From contig CAZMGG010000060.1 of NCBI GenBank assembly GCA_964565715.1, positions 1-31,957 of the forward strand: a stretch of 31,957 nt of DNA, in the 5' to 3' direction. Made by a program: the position numbers and the translations under genes. Origin of the DNA: CAZMGG01 sp964565715. Lineage in GTDB: Bacteria > Planctomycetota > UBA1135 > UBA2386. Shown piece by piece: positions 21,814-30,411 of this stretch (position 1 is its first letter; each line of letters begins with the position of its first letter). The notes under the pieces are model-generated. The model was not told the origin of the DNA. It did not search any database and saw only the letters and a list, made by a program, of their open reading frames with translations.

Positions 21814-21840
21814 GCGGTGCGGATCGACGCCCGCGCGTGG

Positions 21841-22836
21841 TCAACGGCTGCGGCGGTCCGCCGTGGCCACCCACTCGTCGATCAGGTCGGCGACCCGCGT
21901 GCCCTCCGCCTCGGCCTCGAAGCTGAGCACCACCCGGTGGCGCAGGGCGGGCAGCAGGCACGGCATCAGATCGTCGCGCACCACGGCCGGGCGGCCCGCC
22001 AGCAGCGCCCGGGCCTTGGCGCCGAGGACCACCGCCTGGCCGGCGCGGGCGCTGGCGCCGTAACGCACCAGCCGGCGGGTGCGGTCGCTGGCGTCGGGCG
22101 CATCCGGATGGGTGGCATGCAGCAGCTCGGCGACGAACCGCAGGAGGTGCTCGCCGCAGAGGATCTCCCGCGCCAGGGCCTGCAGGCCGGTCACCGCCGC
22201 CGCATCCAGGATCGGCTCGATGGTCGGTCCGCCCGGTCCGGTGGTGCTGCCCAGGATCGCGACCATGGCATCGACCCCCGGCGCGGTGACCTCGAGCTTG
22301 AACAGGAAGCGATCGAGTTGCGCCTCGGGCAGCGGATACGTGCCCTCCAGTTCGATCGGATTCTGGGTGGCGATCACGTGGAACGGCCGCGGCAGGGGAT
22401 GGGTGACGCCGGCCACGGTCACCGAGGACTCCTGCATCGCCTCCAGCAGGGCGGACTGCGTCTTCGGCGTGGCACGGTTGATCTCGTCGGCCAGCACCAG
22501 GCTGGCGAACACGGGACCCGGCTGGAAGCGGAACGAGCGGCCGCCGGCGGCTTCCTCGACGATCTGGGTGCCGGTGACGTCGGACGGCATCAGGTCCGGC
22601 GTGAACTGGATCCGGCCGAAGTCGAGGCCGAGGCCACGCCCGAGCGAGCGGACCAGCAGGGTCTTGCCGAGACCGGGCAGTCCCTCCAGGAGCACGTGAC
22701 CGCCGGCGGCCAGCGCCACCAGCAGGTCCTCGATCAGCCGTTCCTGGCCGATCACGAGACGGCCGAGGTCTTTGCGCAGTCGCGCCGCCCGGCTGCCGAA
22801 GTCCTCGGCCCGCTGCTGCAGGGTCTTGCCGTCCAC
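21841..22836 (-). CDS. MoxR-family AAA+ ATPase
   Basis: The 331-residue ATPase has the MoxR core: VIGQERLIEDLLVALAAGGHVLLEGLPGLGKT (Walker A residues 52-59), RIQFTPDLMPSDVTGTQI, Walker B LVLADEIN (113-120) and TQNPIELEGTYPLPEAQLDRFLFK. MoxR proteins act as chaperones that load metal or mature protein complexes, usually with DUF58 and von Willebrand A partners. None of these partners follows here, so it is an orphan copy within the window. GTG 22836 is taken as start because no ATG or stronger start fits before the conserved domain. The longer open frame upstream runs into the next gene in another frame. No ribosome site is visible. Confidence 0.87.
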   Translation of the reverse strand: MDGKTLQQRAEDFGSRAARLRKDLGRLVIGQERLIEDLLVALAAGGHVLLEGLPGLGKTLLVRSLGRGLGLDFGRIQFTPDLMPSDVTGTQIVEEAAGGRSFRFQPGPVFASLVLADEINRATPKTQSALLEAMQESSVTVAGVTHPLPRPFHVIATQNPIELEGTYPLPEAQLDRFLFKLEVTAPGVDAMVAILGSTTGPGGPTIEPILDAAAVTGLQALAREILCGEHLLRFVAELLHATHPDAPDASDRTRRLVRYGASARAGQAVVLGAKARALLAGRPAVVRDDLMPCLLPALRHRVVLSFEAEAEGTRVADLIDEWVATADRRSR

Positions 22837-22916
22837 GGCGCAGAAGGAAACGGCGTCGGCGGCCGCGGTGCAACAGGCGGGCGCCAATCCGCCCGGCGCC
22901 CGCGCAGTGCGCGGCG

Positions 22917-23840
22917 TCAGGTGCGCTGGAACGAACGCCAGCCGATGCAGCGGTCGGCGGAGTCGGGCAGCACCGCGACGATGGTCCGCCCCTGGCTCGC
23001 GGGCCTCGCCGCGACCTGCAGGGCGCCGTGCAGCACCGCGCCGGAGGCCGGCCCGGCCAGGATCGCCTCCTCGCGCAGCAGCCGCCGCACCGCCTGGGCC
23101 GCCTCCTCGTCCCGCACCGGCACCACCTCGTCGAGGTCGGCCAAGGAGAGGATGTCGGGCAGGAAGCCGGCGCCGATGCCGGGGATGTCGTGGGGCCCGG
23201 GCGCGCCCCCGCCGAGCACCGGGCTGCCGGCGGGCTCCACCGCCACGATCCGGACGTGGCCGTGTTCGCGGAAGAACGCGGCGCAACCCGCCGCTGTGCC
23301 GCCCGTGCCGACCGGCACCACCACCACGTCGACCTCGCCGTCGGTGTCGCGCCAGATCTCCGGCGCGGTGGTCTCGGCGTGGGCGGTGGCGTTGGCGCGG
23401 TTGGTGAACGCCTGCAGGCAGATCGCGCCCGGGGTGGTCTTGGCCAGCCGTTCGGTCTCCGCCATGGCGGCCCGCATGCCGCCCGCCGAGGGCGTCCGCA
23501 CGATCTCGGCGCCCATCGCCTCGGCCAGCGCCATCTGCTCCCGGAACAGGTTCTCCGGCATGGTAAGCACGACCCGGTAGCCCAGGCGGCGGCCGACCAT
23601 CGCCACGGCGATGCCGAGGTCGCCGCCGGAACACTCCACCACGGTGCCGCCGGGCCCGAGATAGCCGTTCTGTTCGGCGTGGCGGATCATCGCCAGGGCG
23701 GTGCGGGCCTTGTTGCTGCCGGTGGGGTTGCGGAAGTCCAGCTTGGCCAGGAGCCGCACGCCGGGCGGCCCGAGGCGGCGCAGCGCCACCAGCGGCGTCT
23801 CGCCGATCAACCAGGTGATGTCGCTGGCGACCTTGGCCAT
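22917..23840 (-). CDS. Cysteine synthase/cystathionine beta-synthase-family PLP enzyme with altered substrate loop
   Basis: The 307-residue enzyme is a fold-type II PLP protein. Features are IGETPLVALRRLG, the Schiff-base Lys44 in NPTGSNKARTALAMI, the phosphate loop GTGGT (178-182), GPASGA (Ser267 near the pyridine N) and LPDSADRCIGW. The loop that binds the amino-acid carboxylate, normally EPTSGNTGI, reads ECSGGDLGI (69-77), with Asp at the Asn position and Leu at the following Thr. That makes O-acetylserine sulfhydrylase activity uncertain; a different substrate is possible. ATG 23840 begins the family-typical N-terminus. The gene diverges from the TPR lipoprotein gene (42-bp gap) and lies 80 bp before moxR on the same strand. 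Confidence 0.88.
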   Translation of the reverse strand: MAKVASDITWLIGETPLVALRRLGPPGVRLLAKLDFRNPTGSNKARTALAMIRHAEQNGYLGPGGTVVECSGGDLGIAVAMVGRRLGYRVVLTMPENLFREQMALAEAMGAEIVRTPSAGGMRAAMAETERLAKTTPGAICLQAFTNRANATAHAETTAPEIWRDTDGEVDVVVVPVGTGGTAAGCAAFFREHGHVRIVAVEPAGSPVLGGGAPGPHDIPGIGAGFLPDILSLADLDEVVPVRDEEAAQAVRRLLREEAILAGPASGAVLHGALQVAARPASQGRTIVAVLPDSADRCIGWRSFQRT

Positions 23841-23882
23841 GGGGGGGAACAGCGTAGCCTTGCCGCGCACCCGGGGAAGGCC

Positions 23883-25049
23883 ATGATGCTGGCGATGTCC
23901 CGCCGGGTCTGGCTGCTGTGCCTGTCGTTGTTCGCCGCCTGCCGCGGCGTGTCGCCGGATCCGGCGGCGCTCGCGGCCCGGCCGTTGCCCGACGTGACGC
24001 TGACCGAGGCCCAGCGTGCCGTCGTCGCCACCCACGCCCGGGCGGCCACCGACGCGCTGGCGGCGTGGGACTTCGCGCTGGCGGAGGCGAGCGCCGAGGC
24101 GGCGCTGGCGATCGATCCGCGGACGGCGCGGGCGCGCGCCGTGCTGGGCCTGTGCCTGCAGCACCGTGCTGGCCAGCGGCAACCGACCGACCTCGCGCTG
24201 CAGAACGAGGGGGACGGCGAGACCCTGCGCGCCGTGGCGCTCGCGCCGGCGGATCCGCTGGTCGGCCGTCTGCGCGCCGAGTTCCTCGCCCGCTCCGGGC
24301 ACCTGTCGGCGGCGGCCCTGGCGGCCGAGGAGGCATTGCAGCGCAGCCGGCCGCCGTCGGCGGATGCGGTGCCCGATCCGGAGCGGACCCTGCTGGTGGC
24401 CCAGGCCGCCGACCACCGCTTCGAGCTCGGCGAAGAACGGCTGGCGCGGCCGCACCTGCGCGAACTGGTGCAGCTCCGACCCGACGACGCCGAGGCGTGG
24501 TTCCGCCTGGGTCACTGCCGCCTGGTGGGCGACGACGTGGCGACCGTGGCCGGCGCGGCGGGGGCCTTCCAGCGTTGCGCCGAGCTGCGGCCCGACGACC
24601 GGGTGGCGGCCCGCGCGGTGGGCACGTCGCACCTGCGGGCGGCGGAACTGGCCGAGCGCCTGGGGCAGGGGCCGGCGCGGACCGAGCAGCTCACCCTGGC
24701 GGCGGCGGCCTTCGCGGCCGCGGCGGATCGCTTCCCCGACGACGCCGACGCGGTGTTCGGGCTGGGCGTGGTGCGGGAGGCCCAGGGTGACGCGGCAGCG
24801 GCCCAGGTGGCCTACGTCCGGGGGCTCGAGCAGGACCCGGACCACGTCGGCTGCCTGCTGAACCAGGCGGCGCTGCTGGCGGCGGACACCGCGAATCCCG
24901 CGAGCCGTGGCGGCGCCCGCCTGTTGCTGGACCGGGTGCTGGCGCTCGCCGATGCCGGCAAGGCCGACTTGACCCGCCGCGAGCGCGAGCGCATCCAGGC
25001 GTGGGTTGCGGCGGCGCCGGACCCGGCGCCGGCGATCAGGCGCCCATGA
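23883..25049 (+). CDS. TPR-repeat lipoprotein
   Basis: The roughly 388-residue protein has an N-terminal signal ending in LSLFAACRG, a near-lipobox that suggests a lipid-anchored Cys. Tetratricopeptide-like helical repeats follow, for example AWDFALAEASAEAALAIDPRTARARAVLGLCL, ERLARPHLRELVQLRPDDAEAWFRLGHCRLV and GVVREAQGDAAAAQVAYVRGLEQDPDHVGCLLNQAALL. TPR proteins are protein-protein scaffolds. Candidate starts are ATG 23883, 23886 and 23895 (MSRRVW, the most natural for a signal peptide). The frame upstream of these is shadow. Its last 14 bp overlap the end of the convergent fabI gene. Partner and pathway are unknown. Confidence 0.8.
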   Translation: MMLAMSRRVWLLCLSLFAACRGVSPDPAALAARPLPDVTLTEAQRAVVATHARAATDALAAWDFALAEASAEAALAIDPRTARARAVLGLCLQHRAGQRQPTDLALQNEGDGETLRAVALAPADPLVGRLRAEFLARSGHLSAAALAAEEALQRSRPPSADAVPDPERTLLVAQAADHRFELGEERLARPHLRELVQLRPDDAEAWFRLGHCRLVGDDVATVAGAAGAFQRCAELRPDDRVAARAVGTSHLRAAELAERLGQGPARTEQLTLAAAAFAAAADRFPDDADAVFGLGVVREAQGDAAAAQVAYVRGLEQDPDHVGCLLNQAALLAADTANPASRGGARLLLDRVLALADAGKADLTRRERERIQAWVAAAPDPAPAIRRP

Positions 25050-25809
25050 TGCTGTAGCCGGCGTCGACGTAGATCGTCTGGCCGGTGATGCCGCCCGCCA
25101 GCGGCGACAGCAGGAACGCCGCCGTGTTGCCGACGTCGCCCTGGTCGACGTTCCGCCGCAGCGGCGACTTGCCGGCCATGTCGTCCAGCAGCTTGCCGAA
25201 GTCCGACACGCCCATCGCCGACACGGTCTTGATCGGGCCGGCAGAGATGGCGTTGACCCGGATGCCCTTCGGCCCGAGGTCGTTGGCGAGGTAGCGCGTG
25301 CTGGCCTCCAACGCCGCCTTGGCCACGCCCATCACGTTGTAGTTGGGCACGACCTTCTCGGCGCCGTAGTAGCTGAGGCAGACGATCGAGCCCTGGCGGC
25401 CTTCCATCAGGGGCGCGGCGCCGCGGGCGAGGCCGATCAGCGACCAGGCCGAGACCTGCTGCGCCATCTGGTAGCCCTCCCAGGAGGTGTCGACGAAGTT
25501 GCCGCCGAGCTCCTCGCGCTTGGCGAAGGCGATGGAATGCACCAGGCCGTCGAGCGGGCCGACCTCCTTGCCGAGGCGTTCGAAGAAGCGGTCGATGTCG
25601 CCGGGCACGCTGACGTCGCAGGGCGCCAGGAAGGTGCCGGCGGGCAGCTCCTGGGCCAGCTTGCGCACGGGTTCCTCCATGCGCTCGTTCTGGTAGCTGA
25701 GGGCGATGGTGGCGCCCTCGCGGACCAGGGCCTGGGCGATGCCCCAGGCGATCGAGCGCTTGTTGGCGACGCCGATGATCACCACCTTCTTGTCAGACAT
25801 CAGGCCCAT
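25036..25809 (-). CDS. fabI: Enoyl-[acyl-carrier-protein] reductase (NADH), FabI
   Basis: The 257-residue protein is close to FabI throughout. It has the Rossmann start VVIIGVANKRSIAWGIAQALVREGA, LVHSIAFAKREELGG, the catalytic pair Tyr157-x6-Lys164 in SYYGAEKVVPNYNVMGVAKAALEASTRYLANDLGPKGIRVNAISAGPIKT, and GITGQTIYVDAGYSIMG. It performs the last step of each fatty-acid elongation cycle. ATG 25809 has GAGGA about 8 nt upstream; ATG 25800 is an alternative. It follows mutY by 57 bp on the same strand and its 3' end overlaps the TPR gene. Confidence 0.96.
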   Translation of the reverse strand: MGLMSDKKVVIIGVANKRSIAWGIAQALVREGATIALSYQNERMEEPVRKLAQELPAGTFLAPCDVSVPGDIDRFFERLGKEVGPLDGLVHSIAFAKREELGGNFVDTSWEGYQMAQQVSAWSLIGLARGAAPLMEGRQGSIVCLSYYGAEKVVPNYNVMGVAKAALEASTRYLANDLGPKGIRVNAISAGPIKTVSAMGVSDFGKLLDDMAGKSPLRRNVDQGDVGNTAAFLLSPLAGGITGQTIYVDAGYSIMGA

Positions 25810-25866
25810 GGTCGTTTCCTCGGTGTGGGAGTCGGGCCGCAACATAACGCGGCGGCTGCACGCAGG

Positions 25867-26928
25867 TCACGCTTCTGTCGGGCGCGCGCGCCCGAGGGCG
25901 CGGAACAGCTTGCGGCTGGCGGTGGTCCAGGGCGCCGTCGGGTCGGCGGGCGAGGCGCGCAGCAGGGGGCCGTCGTCGCCGGCGGTCGCCCCGTGCAGGG
26001 TGACCTCGATGCGATGGCTGGTGATGGAATGGCGCGCGGTGGCCAGGGCCGCGCCGACGCGGGCGAGGAGGCCGAAGCGCGCGCGCAGGGCGGCGGCGAG
26101 GCCGGCCGGGCCCGGCAGATCGGTCAGCAGGCCGGGGCCCGGCAGCTCGAGCTGGCCGGCGTTGACGGCGCCGGCCGGCAGCCGGCAGGCCAGCACCAGG
26201 TCGCCGCGGGGGATCCAGGCGACCCGGGCGCGCACCGCGGTGAAGGCCTTCGCCGGCGATCGCACGGGCAGCCCGGCGGCGAGGCCCAGCTCCCGCCCGC
26301 GGCAGTCCGCCGCCACCGGGCAGCGTTCGCACAGGGGCGCGCCGTTCGGCACGCACACCGTGGCGCCGAGGTCCATCAGGGCCTGGTTGAAGTCGCCGGG
26401 GCGGACGCGATCGAGCCAGCCGGCGACGGTCGCGCGCACCATCGCCAGGGTGGCCGGCAGCTTCACGTTCTCGCGCAGCGCCCGATGCCGGGCGACCACC
26501 CGCTCGACGTTGCCGTCGATGGCCAGCTCCGGGCGATCGAAGGCGATCGAGGCCACCGCGCCGCGGGTGTACGGGCCGATGCCCGGCAGTTCGGCGAGCC
26601 GGTCCGGGTCCGCGGGCACCTCGCCGCCGTGCTGCTCGCACACCTGCCGGGCCCCGTCGCGGAGCAGCCTGGCCCGGCGGTAGTAGCCGAGCCCGCGCCA
26701 GGCCTGCAGCAGCGCGTCGTCGTCGGCCGCGGCGAAGGCGGCGGGCGTGGGGAAGCGGCGCAGGAACGCCGTGAAGGCCTCCCGTACGGTCTCCACCCGG
26801 GTCTGCTGCAGCATCACCTCGCTGACCCAGATCGCCCACGGGTCGCGGGTCCGCCGCCAGGGCAGGTCGCGGCGGTGACGGTCGTACCAGGCCAGCAGGC
26901 GCGCGGCGAAACTCGGCCGGGCGGCCAT
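25867..26928 (-). CDS. mutY: A/G-specific adenine DNA glycosylase MutY
   Basis: The 353-residue protein has catalytic Glu37 (SEVMLQQTRVETV), the helix-hairpin-helix LPGIGPYTRGAVASIAF, catalytic Asp138 (LAIDGNVERV) and a 4Fe-4S cluster motif with Cys192, 200, 203 and 209. The first cysteine spacing is x7, one longer than the x6 of E. coli MutY. A C-terminal NUDIX-like domain (from about 235) recognises 8-oxoguanine. MutY removes adenine mispaired with 8-oxoguanine. It starts 13 bp after the CinA-like gene stop and is probably co-transcribed with it. Its Fe-S cluster gives a loose tie to the CyaY and CDGSH genes of the window. Confidence 0.95.
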   Translation of the reverse strand: MAARPSFAARLLAWYDRHRRDLPWRRTRDPWAIWVSEVMLQQTRVETVREAFTAFLRRFPTPAAFAAADDDALLQAWRGLGYYRRARLLRDGARQVCEQHGGEVPADPDRLAELPGIGPYTRGAVASIAFDRPELAIDGNVERVVARHRALRENVKLPATLAMVRATVAGWLDRVRPGDFNQALMDLGATVCVPNGAPLCERCPVAADCRGRELGLAAGLPVRSPAKAFTAVRARVAWIPRGDLVLACRLPAGAVNAGQLELPGPGLLTDLPGPAGLAAALRARFGLLARVGAALATARHSITSHRIEVTLHGATAGDDGPLLRASPADPTAPWTTASRKLFRALGRARPTEA

Positions 26929-26941
26929 GCCGGGGCCGCGG

Positions 26942-27769
26942 CTACTCGCCTTCGTGGTTGTCGCCGGTGTAGTCCGTCTCCAGGCCCAGGCGCGAGCGGA
27001 GGTCCATCTCGGCCTGTTCCAGCAGCGAGCCCAGCTCCACCGGGTCGGTGTGCTCGGCCTGCAGGGTGATCCGGATCACGATGTCCTGGTTGGTGCCCTG
27101 GACGTGGGTCCGCGACGAGACGCCCTTGTGGCGGCGGGCGAGGTCGTGCAGCACCTTGTGCAGCGCCGACTCGTCACGGCTGGTGAAGTCGACGTGGCGC
27201 GAGCGACGGATCGTCTGCGGGCCGTGCTTGGACATGGCCGGCATCACGTGCAGGGTGAACAGGCGCTGCATCTCCGCCGGCACGCCGGGCAGCAGGAACA
27301 CCGTGGTCCGGCCCAGGGTCATCTGCACCGCCGGGGCGGTGCCGATCGGGTTCTCGTAGGTGACCGCCCCTTCCGGGACCATCGCCATGCGGGCCCGGTC
27401 CTCGTTCATGTCGCCGTCGTCGATGACCTCGGCGGCGTGCATGCGGCGGTAGGCGCTGGCGATCTGCTCCAGGGCGGTCTTGTTCTGCACCAGCGGCTTG
27501 CCGGTGGCCTTCGCCAGGCAGGCGCGGGTGTTGTCGTCGAAGCCCGGCCCGATGCCGCCGGTCACCAGCAGGTAGGCCGGCTGGTTCTCGAGGGCCCACT
27601 TGATGGCGCCGACCATCTCGCTCTCCACCCGGTCGAGCACCTGGACGGTGCGGACGCGCAGCCCGAGGTCGGCGATCCGGGCCGCCATGAAGGCGGCGTT
27701 CCGGTCGACGACGGCGCCCTCCAGGATCTCCCGGCTGACGCAGAGGATGAAGACGGTCTTGTCGGTCAA
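26942..27769 (-). CDS. CinA/MoaB-like molybdopterin-binding-domain protein (TTG start)
   Basis: The 275-residue protein matches the CinA N-terminal (MoCF) domain: TDKTVFILCVSREILEGAVVDRNAAFMAARIADLGLRVRTVQVLDR, then LLVTGGIGPGFDDNTRACLAKATGKPL, and VFLLPGVPAEMQRLF. The C-terminal nicotinamide-nucleotide amidase domain of full-length CinA is absent, so it is the short form. I choose TTG 27769 because GGAG (27777-27780) lies 7 nt upstream and the protein then starts right at the domain. An upstream ATG in the same frame would add about 60 unlikely residues reaching into the gyrA leader. It leads the unit with mutY. Confidence 0.82.
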   Translation of the reverse strand: MTDKTVFILCVSREILEGAVVDRNAAFMAARIADLGLRVRTVQVLDRVESEMVGAIKWALENQPAYLLVTGGIGPGFDDNTRACLAKATGKPLVQNKTALEQIASAYRRMHAAEVIDDGDMNEDRARMAMVPEGAVTYENPIGTAPAVQMTLGRTTVFLLPGVPAEMQRLFTLHVMPAMSKHGPQTIRRSRHVDFTSRDESALHKVLHDLARRHKGVSSRTHVQGTNQDIVIRITLQAEHTDPVELGSLLEQAEMDLRSRLGLETDYTGDNHEGE

Positions 27770-27914
27770 AGGCGGGCTCCGTGGTGCTCGGCTGGCGAGA
27801 TTTTGAGCGGCGGGACGATACCCGATCAAGGCCGGTTTGTTGAGTTGCCTGGGGTCCTTTGGCTCGGGAGAATGCTCGCCTCCGCGACTCCGTTCCGAGC
27901 CCGAAAGCCCCCCC

Positions 27915-30395
27915 ATGACCGACCCGACTCCGCCCGCCGGCGGCCGCATCCAGGACCTGCAACTCGAGCGGGAGATGCGGGAGAGCTACCTGAACTACTC
28001 GATGAGCGTGATCCTCAGTCGCGCTCTGCCGGACGTCCGCGACGGCCTCAAGCCGAGCCAGCGGCGGGTGCTGGTGGCGATGAACGACCTCAACCTGGGG
28101 CCGCGCAGCAAGCACCGCAAGTGCGCCAAGATCTGCGGCGACACCTCGGGCAACTACCACCCCCACGGCGAGTCGGTGGTGTATCCGACCCTGGTCGGCA
28201 TGGCGCAGCCGTTCACGACCCGCTACCCGATGGTGGACAGCCAGGGGAACTTCGGCGCGATCGACGGAAGTCCGCCGGCGGCAATGCGCTACACCGAGGC
28301 GCGGCTGGCGATGCCGGCGGTGCACGTGCTCGAGGACCTCGACAAGGACACCGTCGACATGGTCCCGAACTACGACGGCACGCGCCTGCAGCCGGTGGTG
28401 CTGCCCGGCCGCTTCCCCAACCTGCTGTGCAACGGCAGCACCGGCATCGCCGTGGGCATGGCGGCGAGCCTCGCGCCGCACAACCTGCGGGAGGTGGCCA
28501 AGGCGCTGCATCGCCTGCTCGACGACCCCGAGGTGACCCTCGACGAGCTGCTGGAGGTGGTCAAGGGCCCCGACTTCCCGACCGGCGGCATCGTCATGGG
28601 CCGCGGCGGCATCCGCAACGCCTACGCGTCGGGCCGCGGCTCGGTGGTGGTGCGCGCCCGCTACCACGTCGAGGAGAAGCGGAACCGCAAGCTGCTGGTG
28701 TTCACCGAGGTGCCGTTCCAGGTCAAGCTCAACACGATCCTGGAGCGCATCGCCCAGCTGGCCAAGGACGGCGCGATCGACACGATCGCCGACGTCAACG
28801 ACGAGTCGAACGACCGGGTCGGCCTGCGGCTGGTGGTGGAGCTGAAGCGCGGCGTCGACGACGAGTCGGTGACCGTCAACCAGCTCTACAAGATGTCGCC
28901 GCTGCAGAGCACCTTCAGCATCATCAACCTGGCGATCGTCGACAACCGGCCGCGCACGCTGGGCTTCAAGCAGCTGCTCGAGGCCTACCGCGACCACCGG
29001 ATCGACGTGATCCGGCGGCGCACGCGCTTCCTGCTGCGCAAGGCCGAGGAACGCCTCCACATCCTGGAGGGCCTGCGCCTGGCGGTGCAGAACATCGACG
29101 AGGTCGTCGAGATCATCAAGCGCTCGGCCAGCGTCGAGGACGCCCGCGGGCGCCTGATGGAGCGCTTCGCGCTCACCGAGATCCAGGCCCGCGCCATCCT
29201 CGACATGCGCCTGGCCCGGCTCACCGGCCTCGAGATCGAGAAGCTCGAGGCGGAGCACAAGGAGGTCACCGAGAAGATCGCCTACTACCGCAAGATCCTG
29301 GCTGATCGCGGCGAGGTGATCCGCCTGATCAAGCAGGATCTCGACGAGATGGTCGACAGCTACGGCGACGACCGCCGCACCGAGATCTCCGACGAGGAGA
29401 TCGGCAGCTTCGTCGCCGAGGACCTGATCCCCGAGGAGCTGATGGTCGTCACGGTGACCCGCGAGGGCTACATCAAGCGCACCGCGCTCGACCAGTACCG
29501 GACCCAGGGTCGCGGCGGCAAGGGCGTCAGCGGCGCCGAGACCAAGGAGGGCGACTTCCTCTGGAACCTGTTCGTCGCCAGCACCCACGACTACCTGCTG
29601 TTCTTCACCAGCACCGGCCGCTGCTACTGGAAGAAGGTCTACGAGCTGCCGAGCCTCGGCCGCACCGCCAAGGGTCGCGCCCTGGCCAACGTGGTGGAGA
29701 TGCAGGAGGACGAGAACATCACCGCGATCCTGCGGGTCGACGAGTTCGACGACGAGCGCTTCCTGGTCACTGCCTCGGCCCAGGGCCAGGTCAAGAAGAC
29801 CGAGCTGTCGGCCTACAGCCGGCCGCGGCAGGGCGGCATCATCGCCGTCGGCCTCGACGAGGGTGATCGGCTGGTCGGCGTGTCGCTGTGCCGCGCCGGC
29901 CAGAGCATCGCGCTCGGCACCCGCGACGGCATGGCGATCCGCTTCGACGAGGCGGACGTCCGGCCGATGGGCCGCGGCGCCGGCGGCGTGCGCGGCATCA
30001 AGCTCAAGGAGGGCGATTCGGTCGTCGACATGGTGGTCTGTTCGGGTGCCGAGACCCTGCTGACCATCTGCGAGAACGGCTACGGCAAGCGGACCTCGGT
30101 GGACGAGTACCGCATCCAGGGCCGCGGCGGCCAGGGCCTGATCGACATCCGCACCAGCGAGCGCAACGGCAAGGTCGTGAACCTGCTGGCGGTGACCGAC
30201 GACGACGAGGTGATGCTGATCACCAAGCTCGGCCAGATCGTGCGCACCAAGGCCGGCACGATCTCGGTGATCGGCCGCGCCACCCAGGGCGTGCGCTGCA
30301 TCGGCCTCAACGAGGGCGACGAGCTGGTGTCGGTGGCGCGCATCCCCAGCGAGGAGCCCGAGGACGAGCCGGCCGCCGCCGGTGGCAAGGCCTGA
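27915..30395 (+). CDS. gyrA: DNA gyrase subunit A
   Basis: The 826-residue protein starts in the usual way (LEREMRESYLNYSMSVILSRALPDVRDGLKPSQRRVL). Catalytic Tyr126 lies in AAMRYTEARLAMPA. The GyrA box QGRGGKG (about 531-537) in the C-terminal beta-pinwheel separates it from ParC, and a second box-like QGRGGQG lies near residue 735. With GyrB it introduces negative supercoils. The quinolone-binding segment reads HPHGESVVYPTL: Ser87 is kept, but Pro91 stands where E. coli has Asp87. No gyrB is adjacent. The YqeY gene follows after 16 bp. The very long open frame on the opposite strand is a composition artefact. Confidence 0.97.
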   Translation: MTDPTPPAGGRIQDLQLEREMRESYLNYSMSVILSRALPDVRDGLKPSQRRVLVAMNDLNLGPRSKHRKCAKICGDTSGNYHPHGESVVYPTLVGMAQPFTTRYPMVDSQGNFGAIDGSPPAAMRYTEARLAMPAVHVLEDLDKDTVDMVPNYDGTRLQPVVLPGRFPNLLCNGSTGIAVGMAASLAPHNLREVAKALHRLLDDPEVTLDELLEVVKGPDFPTGGIVMGRGGIRNAYASGRGSVVVRARYHVEEKRNRKLLVFTEVPFQVKLNTILERIAQLAKDGAIDTIADVNDESNDRVGLRLVVELKRGVDDESVTVNQLYKMSPLQSTFSIINLAIVDNRPRTLGFKQLLEAYRDHRIDVIRRRTRFLLRKAEERLHILEGLRLAVQNIDEVVEIIKRSASVEDARGRLMERFALTEIQARAILDMRLARLTGLEIEKLEAEHKEVTEKIAYYRKILADRGEVIRLIKQDLDEMVDSYGDDRRTEISDEEIGSFVAEDLIPEELMVVTVTREGYIKRTALDQYRTQGRGGKGVSGAETKEGDFLWNLFVASTHDYLLFFTSTGRCYWKKVYELPSLGRTAKGRALANVVEMQEDENITAILRVDEFDDERFLVTASAQGQVKKTELSAYSRPRQGGIIAVGLDEGDRLVGVSLCRAGQSIALGTRDGMAIRFDEADVRPMGRGAGGVRGIKLKEGDSVVDMVVCSGAETLLTICENGYGKRTSVDEYRIQGRGGQGLIDIRTSERNGKVVNLLAVTDDDEVMLITKLGQIVRTKAGTISVIGRATQGVRCIGLNEGDELVSVARIPSEEPEDEPAAAGGKA

Positions 30396-30411
30396 GGCAG
30401 AGGATCCAACC

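Noticed and set aside
21574..21840. The moxR-cyaY interval as 6S RNA, SRP RNA, tmRNA, cobalamin or c-di-GMP riboswitch.
   Set aside because: None of the conserved cores I know for these RNAs is present. It is kept only as an unassigned structured leader.
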